A stretch of DNA of 64,000 nucleotides from Cohnella nanjingensis. Its GTDB lineage: Bacteria; Bacillota; Bacilli; Paenibacillales; Paenibacillaceae. Made by a program: the position numbers and the translations under genes. The stretch spans positions 230,546-294,545 of the forward strand of contig NZ_JACJVP010000001.1 in the NCBI RefSeq assembly GCF_014212125.1, in the 5' to 3' direction. Below are positions 25,313 through 34,433 of this stretch, in pieces (within the stretch, counting starts at the first letter, position 1; each line of letters starts with the position of its first letter). A model generated the notes under the pieces. The model searched no databases, was not told the origin of the DNA, and worked only from the letters and a program-made list of their open reading frames with translations.

Positions 25313-27259
25313 GTGAACAACCCTGTCGGTCAATTGAAAATGCAAACAAAGGAAGTCGGTACAAAGACGGCGCTGTCGAAGTGGGTCTCGTTGAAGGGGG
25401 AAGCCATGGCGGCAGCCGCATGCGGCGTCTTGCTAGCGCTTGGCTGGGGGATCGGTTATGTCGCGCACGGCGCAGCAACAATCCTATACGGGCTCGCCAT
25501 GCTGGTCGGCGGATACGCCAAAGCCAAGGAAGGTCTGCAGACGCTGATCAAGGAGAAGGAGATTGATGTGAACCTCCTCATGATCGTGGCTGCCATCGGA
25601 GCTGCGTGCATCGGATATGGAGCCGAAGGCGCCATGCTCATTCTTATCTTCGCGGCGAGCGGGGCCATGGAGACCTACGCGATGGAGAAGAGCGCGCGGG
25701 ATATCTCCAAGCTGAAGGAGTTAAAGCCGGAGACGGGCGTGTTGTACCTGAACGGGCAGGAGACGGTCGTTCCGATCGAACAGCTGCGCGTGGGAGATCT
25801 GTTGATCGTAAAGCCGGGGGAGCGTATCCCGACGGACGGCGTCGTGCAATCGGGCGCCTCGGCTGTGAATCAAGCTTCCATCACGGGCGAATCCATTCCC
25901 ATGGACAAACAGAAGGGAGATGAGGTCTATGGCGGCACGATAAACGGGCAAGGGGCGCTCTATGTGGAAGTCACCCGCGGCAGCGAGTCCACTTTATTCG
26001 CCAAGATCATCAAACTCGTACAGGAAGCGCAGCAAGAAATGCCGAAATCGCAAAGGTTCGTAGAGCGGTTCGAGCGTATCTATGCCCGCATCGTTATCGG
26101 AGTTACATTGCTCCTGTTGGTTCTGCCCCCTTATGCGTTCGGATGGAGTTGGCAGGAGACGGGATACCGCGCCATGGTGTTTCTGGTCGTAGCATCGCCG
26201 TGCGCGTTGGTGGCGTCCATTATGCCCGCAATGCTGTCGGCGATCTCGAATTGCGCCCGGAAGGGTCTCCTGTTTAAAGGCGGAGCCCATCTGGAGAATC
26301 TCTCCCGGGTGAAGGTTATCGCTTTCGACAAGACGGGGACCTTGACGGAGGGGCGGCCGGTGGTGACCGATCTGGTGCCTTACCGTGCCTTCACGGAAGA
26401 GGAGGTGCTACAAGCGGCGGCCAGCTTGGAATGCTTGTCGACCCATCCGCTCGCGCGGGCCGTCGTGGATGAAGCCAGAAAAAGAGGGGTGCCTCTGGAT
26501 CGTCCGGACGACTTTGAAGCATTAACCAGTTGGGGGGTCCAAGCAAGCCTAAACGGAGAGCGATGGAAGGTCGGCAAGGCAGGCTTGATGGATCCAAGCT
26601 TCCTCCTTGACGCGGTTGTCCTGCGCGCACAGCAGCTGGAAGCGGCCGGGAAAACCGTCGTAATGGTGCAGAATTCCGCAGGTATAGTCGGTATCATCGG
26701 ACTTCAGGACCGGATTCGCGAACAAACCAAGCGGGCCATCGAAGAATTGCGGAAGGTTGGGATCGCGTCCGCGATGATCACCGGCGATCAGCGGGTCACG
26801 GCCGACGCGATCGCCAAGGAAGCGGGAATCGATCTGGTGTTCTCCGAGCTGCTGCCGGAAGACAAAGTTAACATGGTTAAACAACTTAAACAAACCTATG
26901 GCCACGTGGCCATGGTAGGCGACGGTGTCAACGACGCGCCTGCGTTAGCCGTCTCGTCCGTCGGGATCGCCATGGGCGTGGCCGGCAGCGACGCGGCGCT
27001 GGAGACGGCGGACCTGGTCTTGATGAACGACGACTTGTTGAAGATCAAAGAGGCCGTGATGCTCGGGCGCAAGATGGGCGTCGTCGTTAAGCAAAACATG
27101 GCCTTTGCGATCGCCGTCATCCTGCTGTTGATATTCGGCAACCTGTGGAGTGGAATCGCGCTTCCGCTAGGGGTCGTGGGCCATGAAGGCAGTACAATTC
27201 TCGTCATCCTGAACGGATTGCGGCTGCTTGTGAATGGGAACGAGCGAGGGGAGGAGTAG
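25313..27259 (+). CDS. pfeT: P1B4-type metal-transporting ATPase, PfeT-like Fe(II) exporter
   Basis: 648 residues with a GTG start after AAGGAGATGTG. There is no N-terminal heavy-metal-associated domain. The metal site is SPC (residues about 295-297) in TM4 and HEGST (His about 624) in TM6, the hallmark of the P1B4 group. The phosphorylated Asp is D339 in DKTGTLTEG; TGES and the GDGVNDAPAL hinge are present. The close model is Bacillus PfeT (ZosA), which exports Fe(II) during peroxide or iron stress. A perfect PerR box and Fur-like boxes upstream fit that role. Co or Zn transport is the alternative. Confidence 0.9.
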   Translation: MNNPVGQLKMQTKEVGTKTALSKWVSLKGEAMAAAACGVLLALGWGIGYVAHGAATILYGLAMLVGGYAKAKEGLQTLIKEKEIDVNLLMIVAAIGAACIGYGAEGAMLILIFAASGAMETYAMEKSARDISKLKELKPETGVLYLNGQETVVPIEQLRVGDLLIVKPGERIPTDGVVQSGASAVNQASITGESIPMDKQKGDEVYGGTINGQGALYVEVTRGSESTLFAKIIKLVQEAQQEMPKSQRFVERFERIYARIVIGVTLLLLVLPPYAFGWSWQETGYRAMVFLVVASPCALVASIMPAMLSAISNCARKGLLFKGGAHLENLSRVKVIAFDKTGTLTEGRPVVTDLVPYRAFTEEEVLQAAASLECLSTHPLARAVVDEARKRGVPLDRPDDFEALTSWGVQASLNGERWKVGKAGLMDPSFLLDAVVLRAQQLEAAGKTVVMVQNSAGIVGIIGLQDRIREQTKRAIEELRKVGIASAMITGDQRVTADAIAKEAGIDLVFSELLPEDKVNMVKQLKQTYGHVAMVGDGVNDAPALAVSSVGIAMGVAGSDAALETADLVLMNDDLLKIKEAVMLGRKMGVVVKQNMAFAIAVILLLIFGNLWSGIALPLGVVGHEGSTILVILNGLRLLVNGNERGEE

Positions 27260-27570
27260 AAGGGGCAGCGAAGTCGAGGTTTTACGCCAAATCGGAACGG
27301 CAGAGTAGGAACGGCAGAGTATGTTGTTCCCTACCCTTTGCCTCATCGGGAAACAACGACGCATATTCATCACATCGCTATATTTTATCTGGTTAAATAT
27401 CTCCGAGGATCATGGTCTAGCGACCGACAGTCGTGAGGGAGCTAACTAGTTGGAAGGCTGGAAATAGAAAATTTACATGCCTGGGCATAAGAATTAATAT
27501 GCTTGGGCGAACCTCGCCTGAGCTCCTCTGTTATAATGAAGAAAGTGTTATCAGAGGAAGGGTATGGCAT
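27260..27570. other. Gap between pfeT and the hydrolase gene
   Basis: About 310 bases with no convincing gene. A short direct repeat (GGAACGGCAGAGTA) occurs twice near 27295-27321. A TATAAT at 27532-27537 may be the -10 of the hydrolase promoter; no good -35 is seen. Confidence 0.5.
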
Positions 27571-28545
27571 ATGAGGAACAAGTCAAAGCGGCGCTTCATT
27601 CGAAACATGATGCTTTACGGGGGCGCATCTATACTCCTTCTGTTCATCGTCGGATACTTCTATCAACGAGAAGGTGTGCGTCAGGATCTCCTACAATATA
27701 AGCCCGTTGGGAAACACGTGGAGGTATACGGGCATCGGATGCATATCTACAGCGGCGGCAATGGTGAATCGACTGTCGTCCTGAGCGCCGGGTGGGGGAC
27801 GCCTAGTCCTTATGTCGACTTTTTCCCGCTGTATGAGAAGCTTGCCGGGCAGGTCCGATTCGCCGTCATCGATAACTTCGGCTACGGCTATAGCGAATTA
27901 ACGGATCGGAAACGTGATATCGATCTGATCGTCGAAGAGATGCATGAGGGGTTGAAGCAAGCCAGGGAAAAGCCGCCGTACATTATGGTCGGTCATTCTC
28001 TGGCTGCGCTTGAAAGCATCCGCTTTGCTCAGCAATATCCGGACGAGGTCAAAGGGATCTTGTTGATCGATGGCGGCAGTCCGGAATACTATGCTCATCA
28101 ACGGCCGATGACGTTCGTGTCGGAATTCCAAAAATTCCTAATTCGATTCGGGGTGGCTAGAGCTTTGTACCAAATTCCAGGATTCGCAGAATCCGTCTCC
28201 AGCGAACGAAATGCTTTAAATCTGCTGCCGGACGATCTGAAGGATCTCGATCGTAGAGCTAGCTTGCTCAAAGGCAACAACCGGAATATTACCGACGAGA
28301 TGCGCCAAAGCCAAAGAAACGCGTTTATGGTGCTGAGCGGTCCCAAGCCGCTGAACATTCCCTTTACAATCATGACTGCAGGCAGTTTCGGCAAAGCCGA
28401 TACCGCGTGGCTTGAAAGTCAGAAGGCATTGTTGTCGTGGTCTACGGAAGCGAAGCAAGTCGTCATTGAAGACGCTGAGCATTATATTCATCAGTATCGG
28501 CCCGATCTGGTGGCTGAAGAGATCTTGAAGCTGGCTGCGGAATAA
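27571..28545 (+). CDS. Membrane-anchored alpha/beta hydrolase
   Basis: 324 residues from the ATG at 27571, after GAGGAAGGGTATGGCAT; an upstream extension in frame lacks an RBS. TM anchor at about residues 12-32, then an alpha/beta-hydrolase domain. The nucleophile elbow is GHSLAALESI (Ser), the acid is probably in ILLIDGGSPEYY or the later TAGSFGKADTAW region, and the His in VIEDAEHYIHQYRP. The active site probably faces outside. The substrate is unknown; proline-iminopeptidase- and haloperoxidase-like enzymes have this outline. Confidence 0.88.
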   Translation: MRNKSKRRFIRNMMLYGGASILLLFIVGYFYQREGVRQDLLQYKPVGKHVEVYGHRMHIYSGGNGESTVVLSAGWGTPSPYVDFFPLYEKLAGQVRFAVIDNFGYGYSELTDRKRDIDLIVEEMHEGLKQAREKPPYIMVGHSLAALESIRFAQQYPDEVKGILLIDGGSPEYYAHQRPMTFVSEFQKFLIRFGVARALYQIPGFAESVSSERNALNLLPDDLKDLDRRASLLKGNNRNITDEMRQSQRNAFMVLSGPKPLNIPFTIMTAGSFGKADTAWLESQKALLSWSTEAKQVVIEDAEHYIHQYRPDLVAEEILKLAAE

Positions 28546-28613
28546 GACTACAAAACCATAAGTCAACTTTTCTTCAGCGTTCTTTTTCACAAAACCCGTA
28601 TTTTATACATATG

Positions 28614-29069
28614 TCATTCAATAAGAATGTCGTAGCCGACCTCCTCGGAATTCAAATACTGGGCCGCGTTGATTTCTTTGTAAAAGTCCAGATTCTCCTT
28701 GGCTCCCTTCATCTTGTTCATATAGCCGACCAATTGAACGGCGACCCGGTCGGGACTGTACTGGCGGATGCGCTTCTCCACGATCTCCATGTCCGGATAC
28801 TCGTCGCGGTGCTCGCTAAGATAGGCGATCTCTTCTTTTGATAGTCCCGATTTGATCCGTCGTTGTTGGAATGGCAGATGCGTTCTGCCTCTGATGTCCA
28901 TAGCCTCGATAACTTCCTCAGTCGTCAACGGCTTGGAATTCGCTTCGCCTTTTTCGTTAAACAGCTGAACGAGTTTTGCAGCCAGCGCCTCCGCCGCTTC
29001 TTGCTTAAAGTCTGTTTTGAAAGTAAAGTATAGGGACTGAGTTGAGATCGAATATCCGATCTGCTGTCT
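28614..29069 (-). pseudogene. Fragment of a class B penicillin-binding protein
   Basis: The frame reads QIGYSISTQSLYFTFKTD, then TTEEVIEAMD, GLSKEEIAYLSEHRDEYPDM and AVQLVGYMNKMKGAK, ending at GYDILIE. This is the N-terminal linker/dimerisation region of a PBP2/PbpA-like transpeptidase, including the segment before the conserved GYDG. A stop at 29070 cuts the 5' part and the transpeptidase domain is missing altogether. A protein from the TTG at 28928 could still be made, but it would have no catalytic serine. Confidence 0.72.
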
Positions 29070-29303
29070 TTAATTGTCATACATTCAGACGAATTCCTTT
29101 TTAGAGAGGTTCAATCTTTATCCCTGCACAATAAGAATAAGCAACCTTACGGGAATGGCGGGTATCCGAACTCAATACCAAGTTATTTTTCAAAATTTAC
29201 GCTTCCGAATCCATGAGACCGATGAATTCCCGGATCGGCTGTCGTCTATATAAACGAAGGCATAAATGAACACAAACTAATTTGACGAAGAGGTGTTTCG
29301 AAA

Positions 29304-29720
29304 ATGGCATTAACGTCCGCATTCACGAGCTTCAACCTGCCTGTAAAAAACGTAGAACAATCGAAAGCGTTCTTCACCGGACTCGGATTCGAGCTCAACC
29401 CGCAATTCCCCGAGAACGAGAATTCGGTAGCCATCGTGATCGGCGACAACCTGCAGGTCATGCTGATCAATCAAGCATTCTTTAATACGCTCACGGAGAA
29501 GGAATCCGTCGATACGAGCAAGTATGCGCAGATGACGATCGCATTGGCCTTCGAGAGCCGGGAAAAGGTCGATGAAATCGTGAATACCGCGGTCTCCTTG
29601 GGCGGGAAATTGCACGCTGAACCTGAAGATCATGGGTTCATGTATCATTGGGGCTTCGTGGACTTGGACGGCCATCTGTGGGCCATTAACTACATGAACA
29701 TGGATGCGGCACAAGGTTAA
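29304..29720 (+). CDS. VOC/glyoxalase-fold protein
   Basis: 138 residues with the vicinal-oxygen-chelate fold: FTSFNLPVKNVEQSKAFFTGLGFE at the start and FVDLDGHLWAINYMN at the end. The family covers glyoxalase and bleomycin/fosfomycin resistance-like proteins; the exact activity cannot be told. The ATG follows GAAGAGGTGTTTCGAAA. A frameshifted copy of its last codons lies at 31346-31443. Confidence 0.9.
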   Translation: MALTSAFTSFNLPVKNVEQSKAFFTGLGFELNPQFPENENSVAIVIGDNLQVMLINQAFFNTLTEKESVDTSKYAQMTIALAFESREKVDEIVNTAVSLGGKLHAEPEDHGFMYHWGFVDLDGHLWAINYMNMDAAQG

Positions 29721-29756
29721 GGCTAACGGAGAGCACGCTCGTACTAGGGTTCAAAA

Positions 29757-29791
29757 AGAAAGACGCCGGGAATCTTCCCCGGCGTCTTCTT
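29757..29791. terminator. Terminator after the VOC gene
   Basis: AAGACGCCGGG pairs with CCCGGCGTCTT across AATCTTC, with T's after it. Confidence 0.85.
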
Positions 29792-29814
29792 CGCGATGAT
29801 TAGTTTTGTTCGGT

Positions 29815-30225
29815 TTAGGCTTTGAAATTGTCCATGATCGCTTGCCTGCCTGCTTACTGGAACTCAACGGGATTGGAGCTTTCCGCGTCGAACGTTTCAA
29901 TGACCTTCGTCTCATTCCCTTGATCGACGAAAGCAATATCCACTCTTCTTCCGTCTTCCATGGTGTAGCCGATCGCCTCATGCCGATTCACGACATCGTA
30001 GACGCCGCCAAAATCAAAGCCCATGCTGCCATCCTTCGCTTCCATTCGTGTCAGAAACTTGTCGCCGACCCGCAGAACGTTTTCGGCTCTCGGCGCATGC
30101 CAGTCCTCGGACGCTTGATTCCACTTCGTGATGTGATCCGGCTCGGTCCAATAGCGCCATACCTTCTCGACAGGGGCTTAAATGACGGCTTGCACGGTTA
30201 CTTTCGTCGGTTGACTCGTTTCCAT
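29815..30225 (-). pseudogene. SRPBCC (AHSA1-like) gene with two in-frame ochre stops
   Basis: From the ATG at 30225 the frame gives a typical AHSA1/START protein of 136 codons: KVTVQAVI-stop-APVEKVWRYWTEPDH, WHAPRAENVLRVGDKF, GGVYDVVNRHEAIGYTMEDG, ETFDAESSNPVEFQ-stop-AGRQAIMDNFKA. The stops are TAA at 30178-30180 and 29854-29856, each one change (C or G to T) from a sense codon; the rest of the frame is intact. It is a recent pseudogene or sequence error. RBS AGAGGTGTC is still present. Confidence 0.82.
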
Positions 30226-30301
30226 TTTAAATAGACACCTCTTTCATGATATTCGTCGTTTGGTTATTCTCAATGATATAGACGTAAGCCAATGACGAAA
30301 T

Positions 30302-31258
30302 TCATTGCTCAATTCGCTCAGGCAGCCCAAATCGCGAAAATAATGGCGTATGAATGAAGTTTTGAACGTGCAGGATTTGATTTTCTTTGGTTTCGATGAC
30401 GTGGATGCCCCAGGGTACCAGGCCAGAGCCCTCTTTGCCCGGCATATACTGGGCCAACGCCGGATAACCGCCATTCACCGTAATGGGCACAAATCGCGAA
30501 CCTTCGCAATGCCAGCGAGTAAGCGAATAGAAGGCGGACAAATCTTCCTTGCCGCGGATCCACATCTCGAAGGGCGGCATCGACATGCAGCCTTCCTCGT
30601 GGAACAACGCGACGAGCGCAGCAATATCGAATTGCTCGAAGGCCTCCACATACCGGGACAGCAGCTGCTGCTCCGGTTGAACGTCCATGCAGCTGAGCTC
30701 ATCCGAGCGAAGCTGCGCCCGGTCCATCGTCTCTCGGGCTCTTTGCAAGGCGCTGTTCACCGCTACCGGCGACATCGCCAACGTTTCCGCGATCTGCTTG
30801 GAGGACCATTCAAATACATCCTTCAAAATGAGTACCGCGCGCTGCCGCGGAGGCAAGGTCTGCAGGAGAGCGATGAAGCACAGTTGAAGGGTATCTCTGC
30901 GGACGAGCCGATCCTCCGGATTGCCCCCAAAGTCGGGAGACGGCCAGATCCAGGCAGTGTCCGGCAGCGTGTCGCGCGGCTCGACGATGGCGACGGCCGG
31001 GTCGAACAGGTCAACGGGAAGCGCGCGGCGTTTGGATTGTCTCAGCTTGTCCAAGCACAGGTTGGAGGCAATCCGATAGACCCAAGTTTTGAACGAGGAA
31101 TCCTGTCTGAACGTGCTCCAGCTCTGCCAGACCCGAATACTCGTCTCCTGAACGGCATCGTCCGCATCGTCCATGGAGCCTAGCATTCGGTAACAGAACG
31201 AGGTTAAGCCCGGCTTCAAGCTTGCAAATAATGGTTCGTCAAATGCGGTCTCGTTCAT
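30302..31258 (-). CDS. ECF-type sigma factor with SnoaL-like C-terminal domain
   Basis: 318 residues. Sigma region 2 is at about residues 10-80 (GLTSFCYRMLGSMDDADDAVQET, WVYRIASNLCLDKLRQSKRR), region 4 at about 130-190 (LPPRQRAVLILKDVFEWSSKQIAETLAMSP). Residues about 205-318 form a SnoaL/NTF2-like domain (YVEAFEQFDIAALVALFHEEG), which in such factors replaces an anti-sigma. It is adjacent to and upstream of the SRPBCC pseudogene and a VOC gene, families that such sigma factors often neighbour, so these may have been its regulon. Confidence 0.9.
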   Translation of the reverse strand: MNETAFDEPLFASLKPGLTSFCYRMLGSMDDADDAVQETSIRVWQSWSTFRQDSSFKTWVYRIASNLCLDKLRQSKRRALPVDLFDPAVAIVEPRDTLPDTAWIWPSPDFGGNPEDRLVRRDTLQLCFIALLQTLPPRQRAVLILKDVFEWSSKQIAETLAMSPVAVNSALQRARETMDRAQLRSDELSCMDVQPEQQLLSRYVEAFEQFDIAALVALFHEEGCMSMPPFEMWIRGKEDLSAFYSLTRWHCEGSRFVPITVNGGYPALAQYMPGKEGSGLVPWGIHVIETKENQILHVQNFIHTPLFSRFGLPERIEQ

Positions 31259-31345
31259 CGCGGCCTCCCTTAACGATCTCCCCGAAGGGCGGTACCTTCA
31301 TTATATGCAATGAAGCGGACAGCCTCAATCCGAATAAATAGGCAG

Positions 31346-31443
31346 GATTATGGGTTCATTTATCATGGGCCTTCGAGGACTTGGACGGCCATATGTGGGC
31401 GATTAACTTCATGAACAATACTGCGTCGGAAGGTCAGGGATAA
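31346..31443 (+). pseudogene. 3' remnant of a second VOC gene
   Basis: The sequence matches the end of the gene at 29304: GFIYHG, then after a one-base shift FEDLDGHMWAINFMN and a TAA stop. Only about 32 codons survive. It lies just upstream of an IS110 remnant and shows that a paralogous VOC gene was lost here. Confidence 0.78.
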
Positions 31444-31567
31444 CGAAGAGCATCAACGTTCTGATATAAATCCAAAGACGCTGAGCGCATATGCCCGGCG
31501 ATTTCATCGTTCTCGCACAACAATCGTTCGAGTGGTCTCCACTTTCTCGCTTAAAAATACTTCGTTC

Positions 31568-32305
31568 ACGAGGATGAAGTGGCCGCTGCACTGGCCCGGA
31601 TTCCGCTAGCTAAGCCGATACTGGCGATTAAAGGCATGAGTACCCTGGCTGTCGCCGGCATTCTGGGTGAGGCTGGAGACCTTAGCGGCTACGCACATGG
31701 CCATGCATTGCTGCGACATGCCGGCCTCAACCTAGCGGAAGCTAGCTCAGGCAAGTGGAAAGGTCAGATGTCCAATCAGCAAACGGTGCCGACCGAGACT
31801 TCGTCATGCATTGTTCATGGCAACCATGGCCCTCATCATGAACGATGAAGCATTTATACGACAACACGAAGCGAGGCGAAGCTTACGATCCAGATCGAGC
31901 TCTTCCTATGAAACATGCAGCTTAATCGCTTCTCAATTGGCACGAAAACTGGCTTATACGCAGGATTTCAAGATTGCACGGAGTACCGGATTGCATTGAA
32001 CAAAAGGGCCCAGACCCGTACCGTTAGGATGACTGGCCTCCACCCACCGGATAGGCGTAACGAAGGAATGAAATGGCATCGACCCGTCGAGAAATGGGAG
32101 TGAAAGCCTCCGGAGGTTACGTGGAGCAGCGTGCAGCAGAGCAGTAAAAAAGGAGCGAAACGTCGCCCCTTCTGTTCTCGCATACGCTTTGGTTGCCGAA
32201 TTTGACGGTACCAAGCCTCTTCTGTCCAGACAACAATTTATCCCATGGTGAGATCCTGCGAATAAGCGAGTATTCGTGAGAAAACTACATTTTACCGAGG
32301 GAGTT
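31568..32305 (+). mobile_element. IS110-family remnant B (3' part of transposase plus right end)
   Basis: From 31568 the sequence matches the full element at 48486-50215, starting within the transposase C-terminal domain (RIPLAKPILAIKGMSTLAVAGIL, GLNLAEASSGKWKGQM) and running to its right end (CCGAGGGAGTT). The coding part is frameshifted after KGQMS and shortened. The 5' part of the element is gone. The non-coding right end (31952-32305) is well preserved. Confidence 0.88.
31952..32267 (+). ncRNA. Candidate IS110 right-end RNA, copy B
   Basis: The segment is closed by GCTTATACGCAGGAT and ATCCTGCGAATAAGC (one mismatch). It has the same inner blocks as copy A (GACGAAGG-type box, GACCCGT..GAGAAATGGGAG), although the transposase here is dead. 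It is a candidate bridge RNA by analogy with IS1111-group elements. Confidence 0.4.
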
Positions 32306-32623
32306 GAATGAATTTATTTGACCTTCAGAGCAGGAGGAAATCCGTCCAAATTGTTTCATATAATGCCCGCCCCATTCCCCAAGTTGGTCAAGTAACGATT
32401 TCAGCGACATTCCCAATTCACTTAGCTCGTAGACAACTTTAGGAGGTACTTGATTATATATCGTTTTTATGATGATACCATCTTCCTCCAACTCTCGAAG
32501 CTGCTGAGTTAACACCTTTTGAGTAATATCGGGAATGTTCCTCCTTAATTCACCGGTTCTCAATGGCCCGGATCCACAGTTTAGGTGACATAATATCAAA
32601 AGTTTCCATTTCCCTCCTATCAC
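32285..32623 (-). CDS. HxlR-family transcriptional regulator
   Basis: 112 residues of winged-helix HxlR type: VIGGKWKLLILCHLNCGSGPLRTGELRRNI, then VLTQQLRELEEDGII and VPPKVVYELSELG. The first in-frame start is the GTG at 32623, which is a few residues inside the usual N-terminus (IPAEATLEVIGGKWK is encoded upstream after a TAA but has no start codon), so the 5' end is uncertain. Its 3' end overlaps the right end of IS remnant B by about 20 bases, so the natural C-terminus may have been altered. It is divergent from the oxidoreductase at 32775 and probably represses it. Confidence 0.82.
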   Translation of the reverse strand: MIGGKWKLLILCHLNCGSGPLRTGELRRNIPDITQKVLTQQLRELEEDGIIIKTIYNQVPPKVVYELSELGMSLKSLLDQLGEWGGHYMKQFGRISSCSEGQINSFNSLGKM

Positions 32624-32680
32624 CTCTAACGTCGCTTCTGCAGGAATATTATAAATCCGTCGTTACCTGTAAGTGCCTAT

Positions 32681-32700
32681 AGTACAAAAAGGTGCGTACT
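32681..32700. promoter_or_regulatory. Putative HxlR operator
   Basis: AGTAC-N10-GTACT inverted repeat in the divergent gap between the HxlR gene and the quinone oxidoreductase gene. HxlR/YodB sites have this GTAC-centred form. Confidence 0.6.
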
Positions 32701-32774
32701 TCTTTTTTTTAGAATCTCATTACATAATCATATTGTACCTTAAAAAGTAAAAGTAGATAAGGAAGGTGCCAATT

Positions 32775-33374
32775 TTGAAAATTTTAACCGTTGTGTCACA
32801 TCCAAGAAAAAATTCATTAACCTTTTCTGTCGCTGATAGGTTTGCACAAGGACTTTTTGAGGCTGGACATGAAACCGAAATACTGGATCTGTATCGTAAC
32901 GGATTTGATCCCGTATTGAGGGAAGCAGATGAGCCTCACTGGTCATCGGGTCGGAAGATTTACTCACCCGAAGTTGAAGTCGAAATCAAACGAATGGAGA
33001 GACACGATGCTCTAGCCTACATCTTCCCAGTATGGTGGTACAACGTACCTGCTATGCTGAAAGGATATATCGATCGGGTGTGGAACAATGGTTTCGCGTA
33101 TGGCGCCAATAAACTACATCACAGTCAGGTACTTTGGCTTGGTCTCGCAGCAGACTCGAAGGCTCATATGGCAAAGAGACAATATGAAGAGATGATGAAC
33201 CAACAGCTGAACATTGCAATTGCCAGTTATTGTGGAATATCCAGTAGCAGGGTTGAAATATTGTATGACACATTAGATTCAACGCCAGTAGTTCAAGAAG
33301 GACTACTGACACAAGCTTACCAACTTGGATTAAATTATGAGGACGATTCAAATCCTCATTACAACAATTCATAA
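32775..33374 (+). CDS. NAD(P)H oxidoreductase, flavodoxin-2 (NQO/MdaB-like) family
   Basis: 199 residues from a TTG start eight bases after AAGGAAGG. It has a flavodoxin-like fold: KILTVVSHPRKNSLTFSVADRF binds FMN/FAD phosphate, and FPVWWYNVPAMLKGYIDRVWNNGFAY is the classic NQO signature. It reduces quinones or nitro compounds with two electrons, protecting from electrophiles. Control by the divergent HxlR repressor is likely. Confidence 0.92.
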   Translation: MKILTVVSHPRKNSLTFSVADRFAQGLFEAGHETEILDLYRNGFDPVLREADEPHWSSGRKIYSPEVEVEIKRMERHDALAYIFPVWWYNVPAMLKGYIDRVWNNGFAYGANKLHHSQVLWLGLAADSKAHMAKRQYEEMMNQQLNIAIASYCGISSSRVEILYDTLDSTPVVQEGLLTQAYQLGLNYEDDSNPHYNNS

Positions 33375-33392
33375 TCCATATAAACTGCAGAG

Positions 33393-33425
33393 AGAACACA
33401 ACTAGTTCCATAGTCGTGTTCTTTT
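33393..33425 (+). terminator. Terminator after the oxidoreductase gene
   Basis: AGAACACAACTA pairs with TAGTCGTGTTCT (one bulge/mismatch), followed by TTTTG. The rest of the gap to 33603 shows no convincing gene. Confidence 0.72.
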
Positions 33426-33603
33426 GTGCTTAGTAAATTCACTTCGAACTTCGGACTCCCCGTTAAACCTTCTCTTCAAATACTCCTTCTGTGAAATACA
33501 ATGAGCAATAACGTCCTGCACCGCACCGAAACACTTCCAGCGGCACTCCTCAATCAGGTCGAGGACTACTTCAACCAACTTTGGTTCAAGGAGCGTGATT
33601 ATT

Positions 33604-33940
33604 TTGACAACGATTCGCAAGGAAATTCTGATTGAGGCCTCGCCCGAACAGGTATGGGATGTCGTCAGCGACATTGGCGCCGTCCAATATCGTCTGGTTC
33701 CCGGCTATACCGAGATCACGCTGGTGGACGGATACGAAAGAACCCTCCTCCTTCCAAATGGCGGCATGACGCGCGAGTACATCGTTTCCATCGATGATGA
33801 GGAACGCCGAAGGGCGTACGCTGTGGTGAAGGACATATGCCCTTTTTGCATCATCATGCATCATTTCAAGTCTTCCCTCATGGCGAAAACGGTGCCAAGC
33901 TCGTCTGGATTACCGATTTTCTTCCGACAAATGGGGCTAG
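33604..33940 (+). pseudogene. SRPBCC/polyketide-cyclase-like gene, frameshifted and truncated
   Basis: A TTG start after AAGGAG gives TTIRKEILIEASPEQVWDVVSD, then GMTREYIVSIDDEERRRAYAVVKD. At about 33833 a one-base loss shifts the frame; the expected continuation (GHMPFLHHHASFQVFPHGE, LVWITDFLPTNGA) is in the next frame. The family's last helix is missing. This is the second broken SRPBCC gene in 4 kb. Confidence 0.8.
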
Positions 33941-33944
33941 TCCC

Positions 33945-34433
33945 GTCCCCTGCTCCCCTGCCGTCCGGAATATCCGAGCAATGTCGCCTTTTTTATTGGG
34001 TATTTCGTTTTTTTCTTAGTCTGGCGTTACTTCGCTTTTTCTTAAATGTATCTGGTTTTTTACCGGAGATCTCTTTCGCTTTCAGCCTACTTATGCTGCG
34101 GGGAAGAATGCAGCAACTGGTGTAGTGATCACTTTAGTTCAATGCAATTACGAAGATGAGCAGGCGGTAAATAGTGCAAGTTCTTGTCCTGAATCGAGAA
34201 TCAATGTATGTTCTTGTCCTTTTACAAAAAACCCAGCCAGTGCCGTCGGATGACAAGAATGTGTTCCTATTGTCTTCTAACCCCGTTTTGAACAACAAAT
34301 GTCTTCGTTTTCTTCGTGGCATAACAAAAAGGCTACCGTATTCTGATAAAATAAAAAACCCACGATTTACGTGGGGTTGAAACAGTTGATAGTTTTTCCC
34401 AATGAATTCTCTGAATGAACGATTTAAATTCTA
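33945..34433. other. Gene-poor stretch with dispersed repeat units
   Basis: No gene is recognised. It holds units of the TTCTTGTC repeat family: GTTCTTGTCC at about 34179 and 34211, and the inverse GACAAGAATGTGTTCCTAT at 34254-34273. At 34358-34380 a CCCACG-ATTTA-CGTGGG hairpin precedes the convergent ChrB_N gene. The same hairpin and units recur at 47490-47619. Confidence 0.55.
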
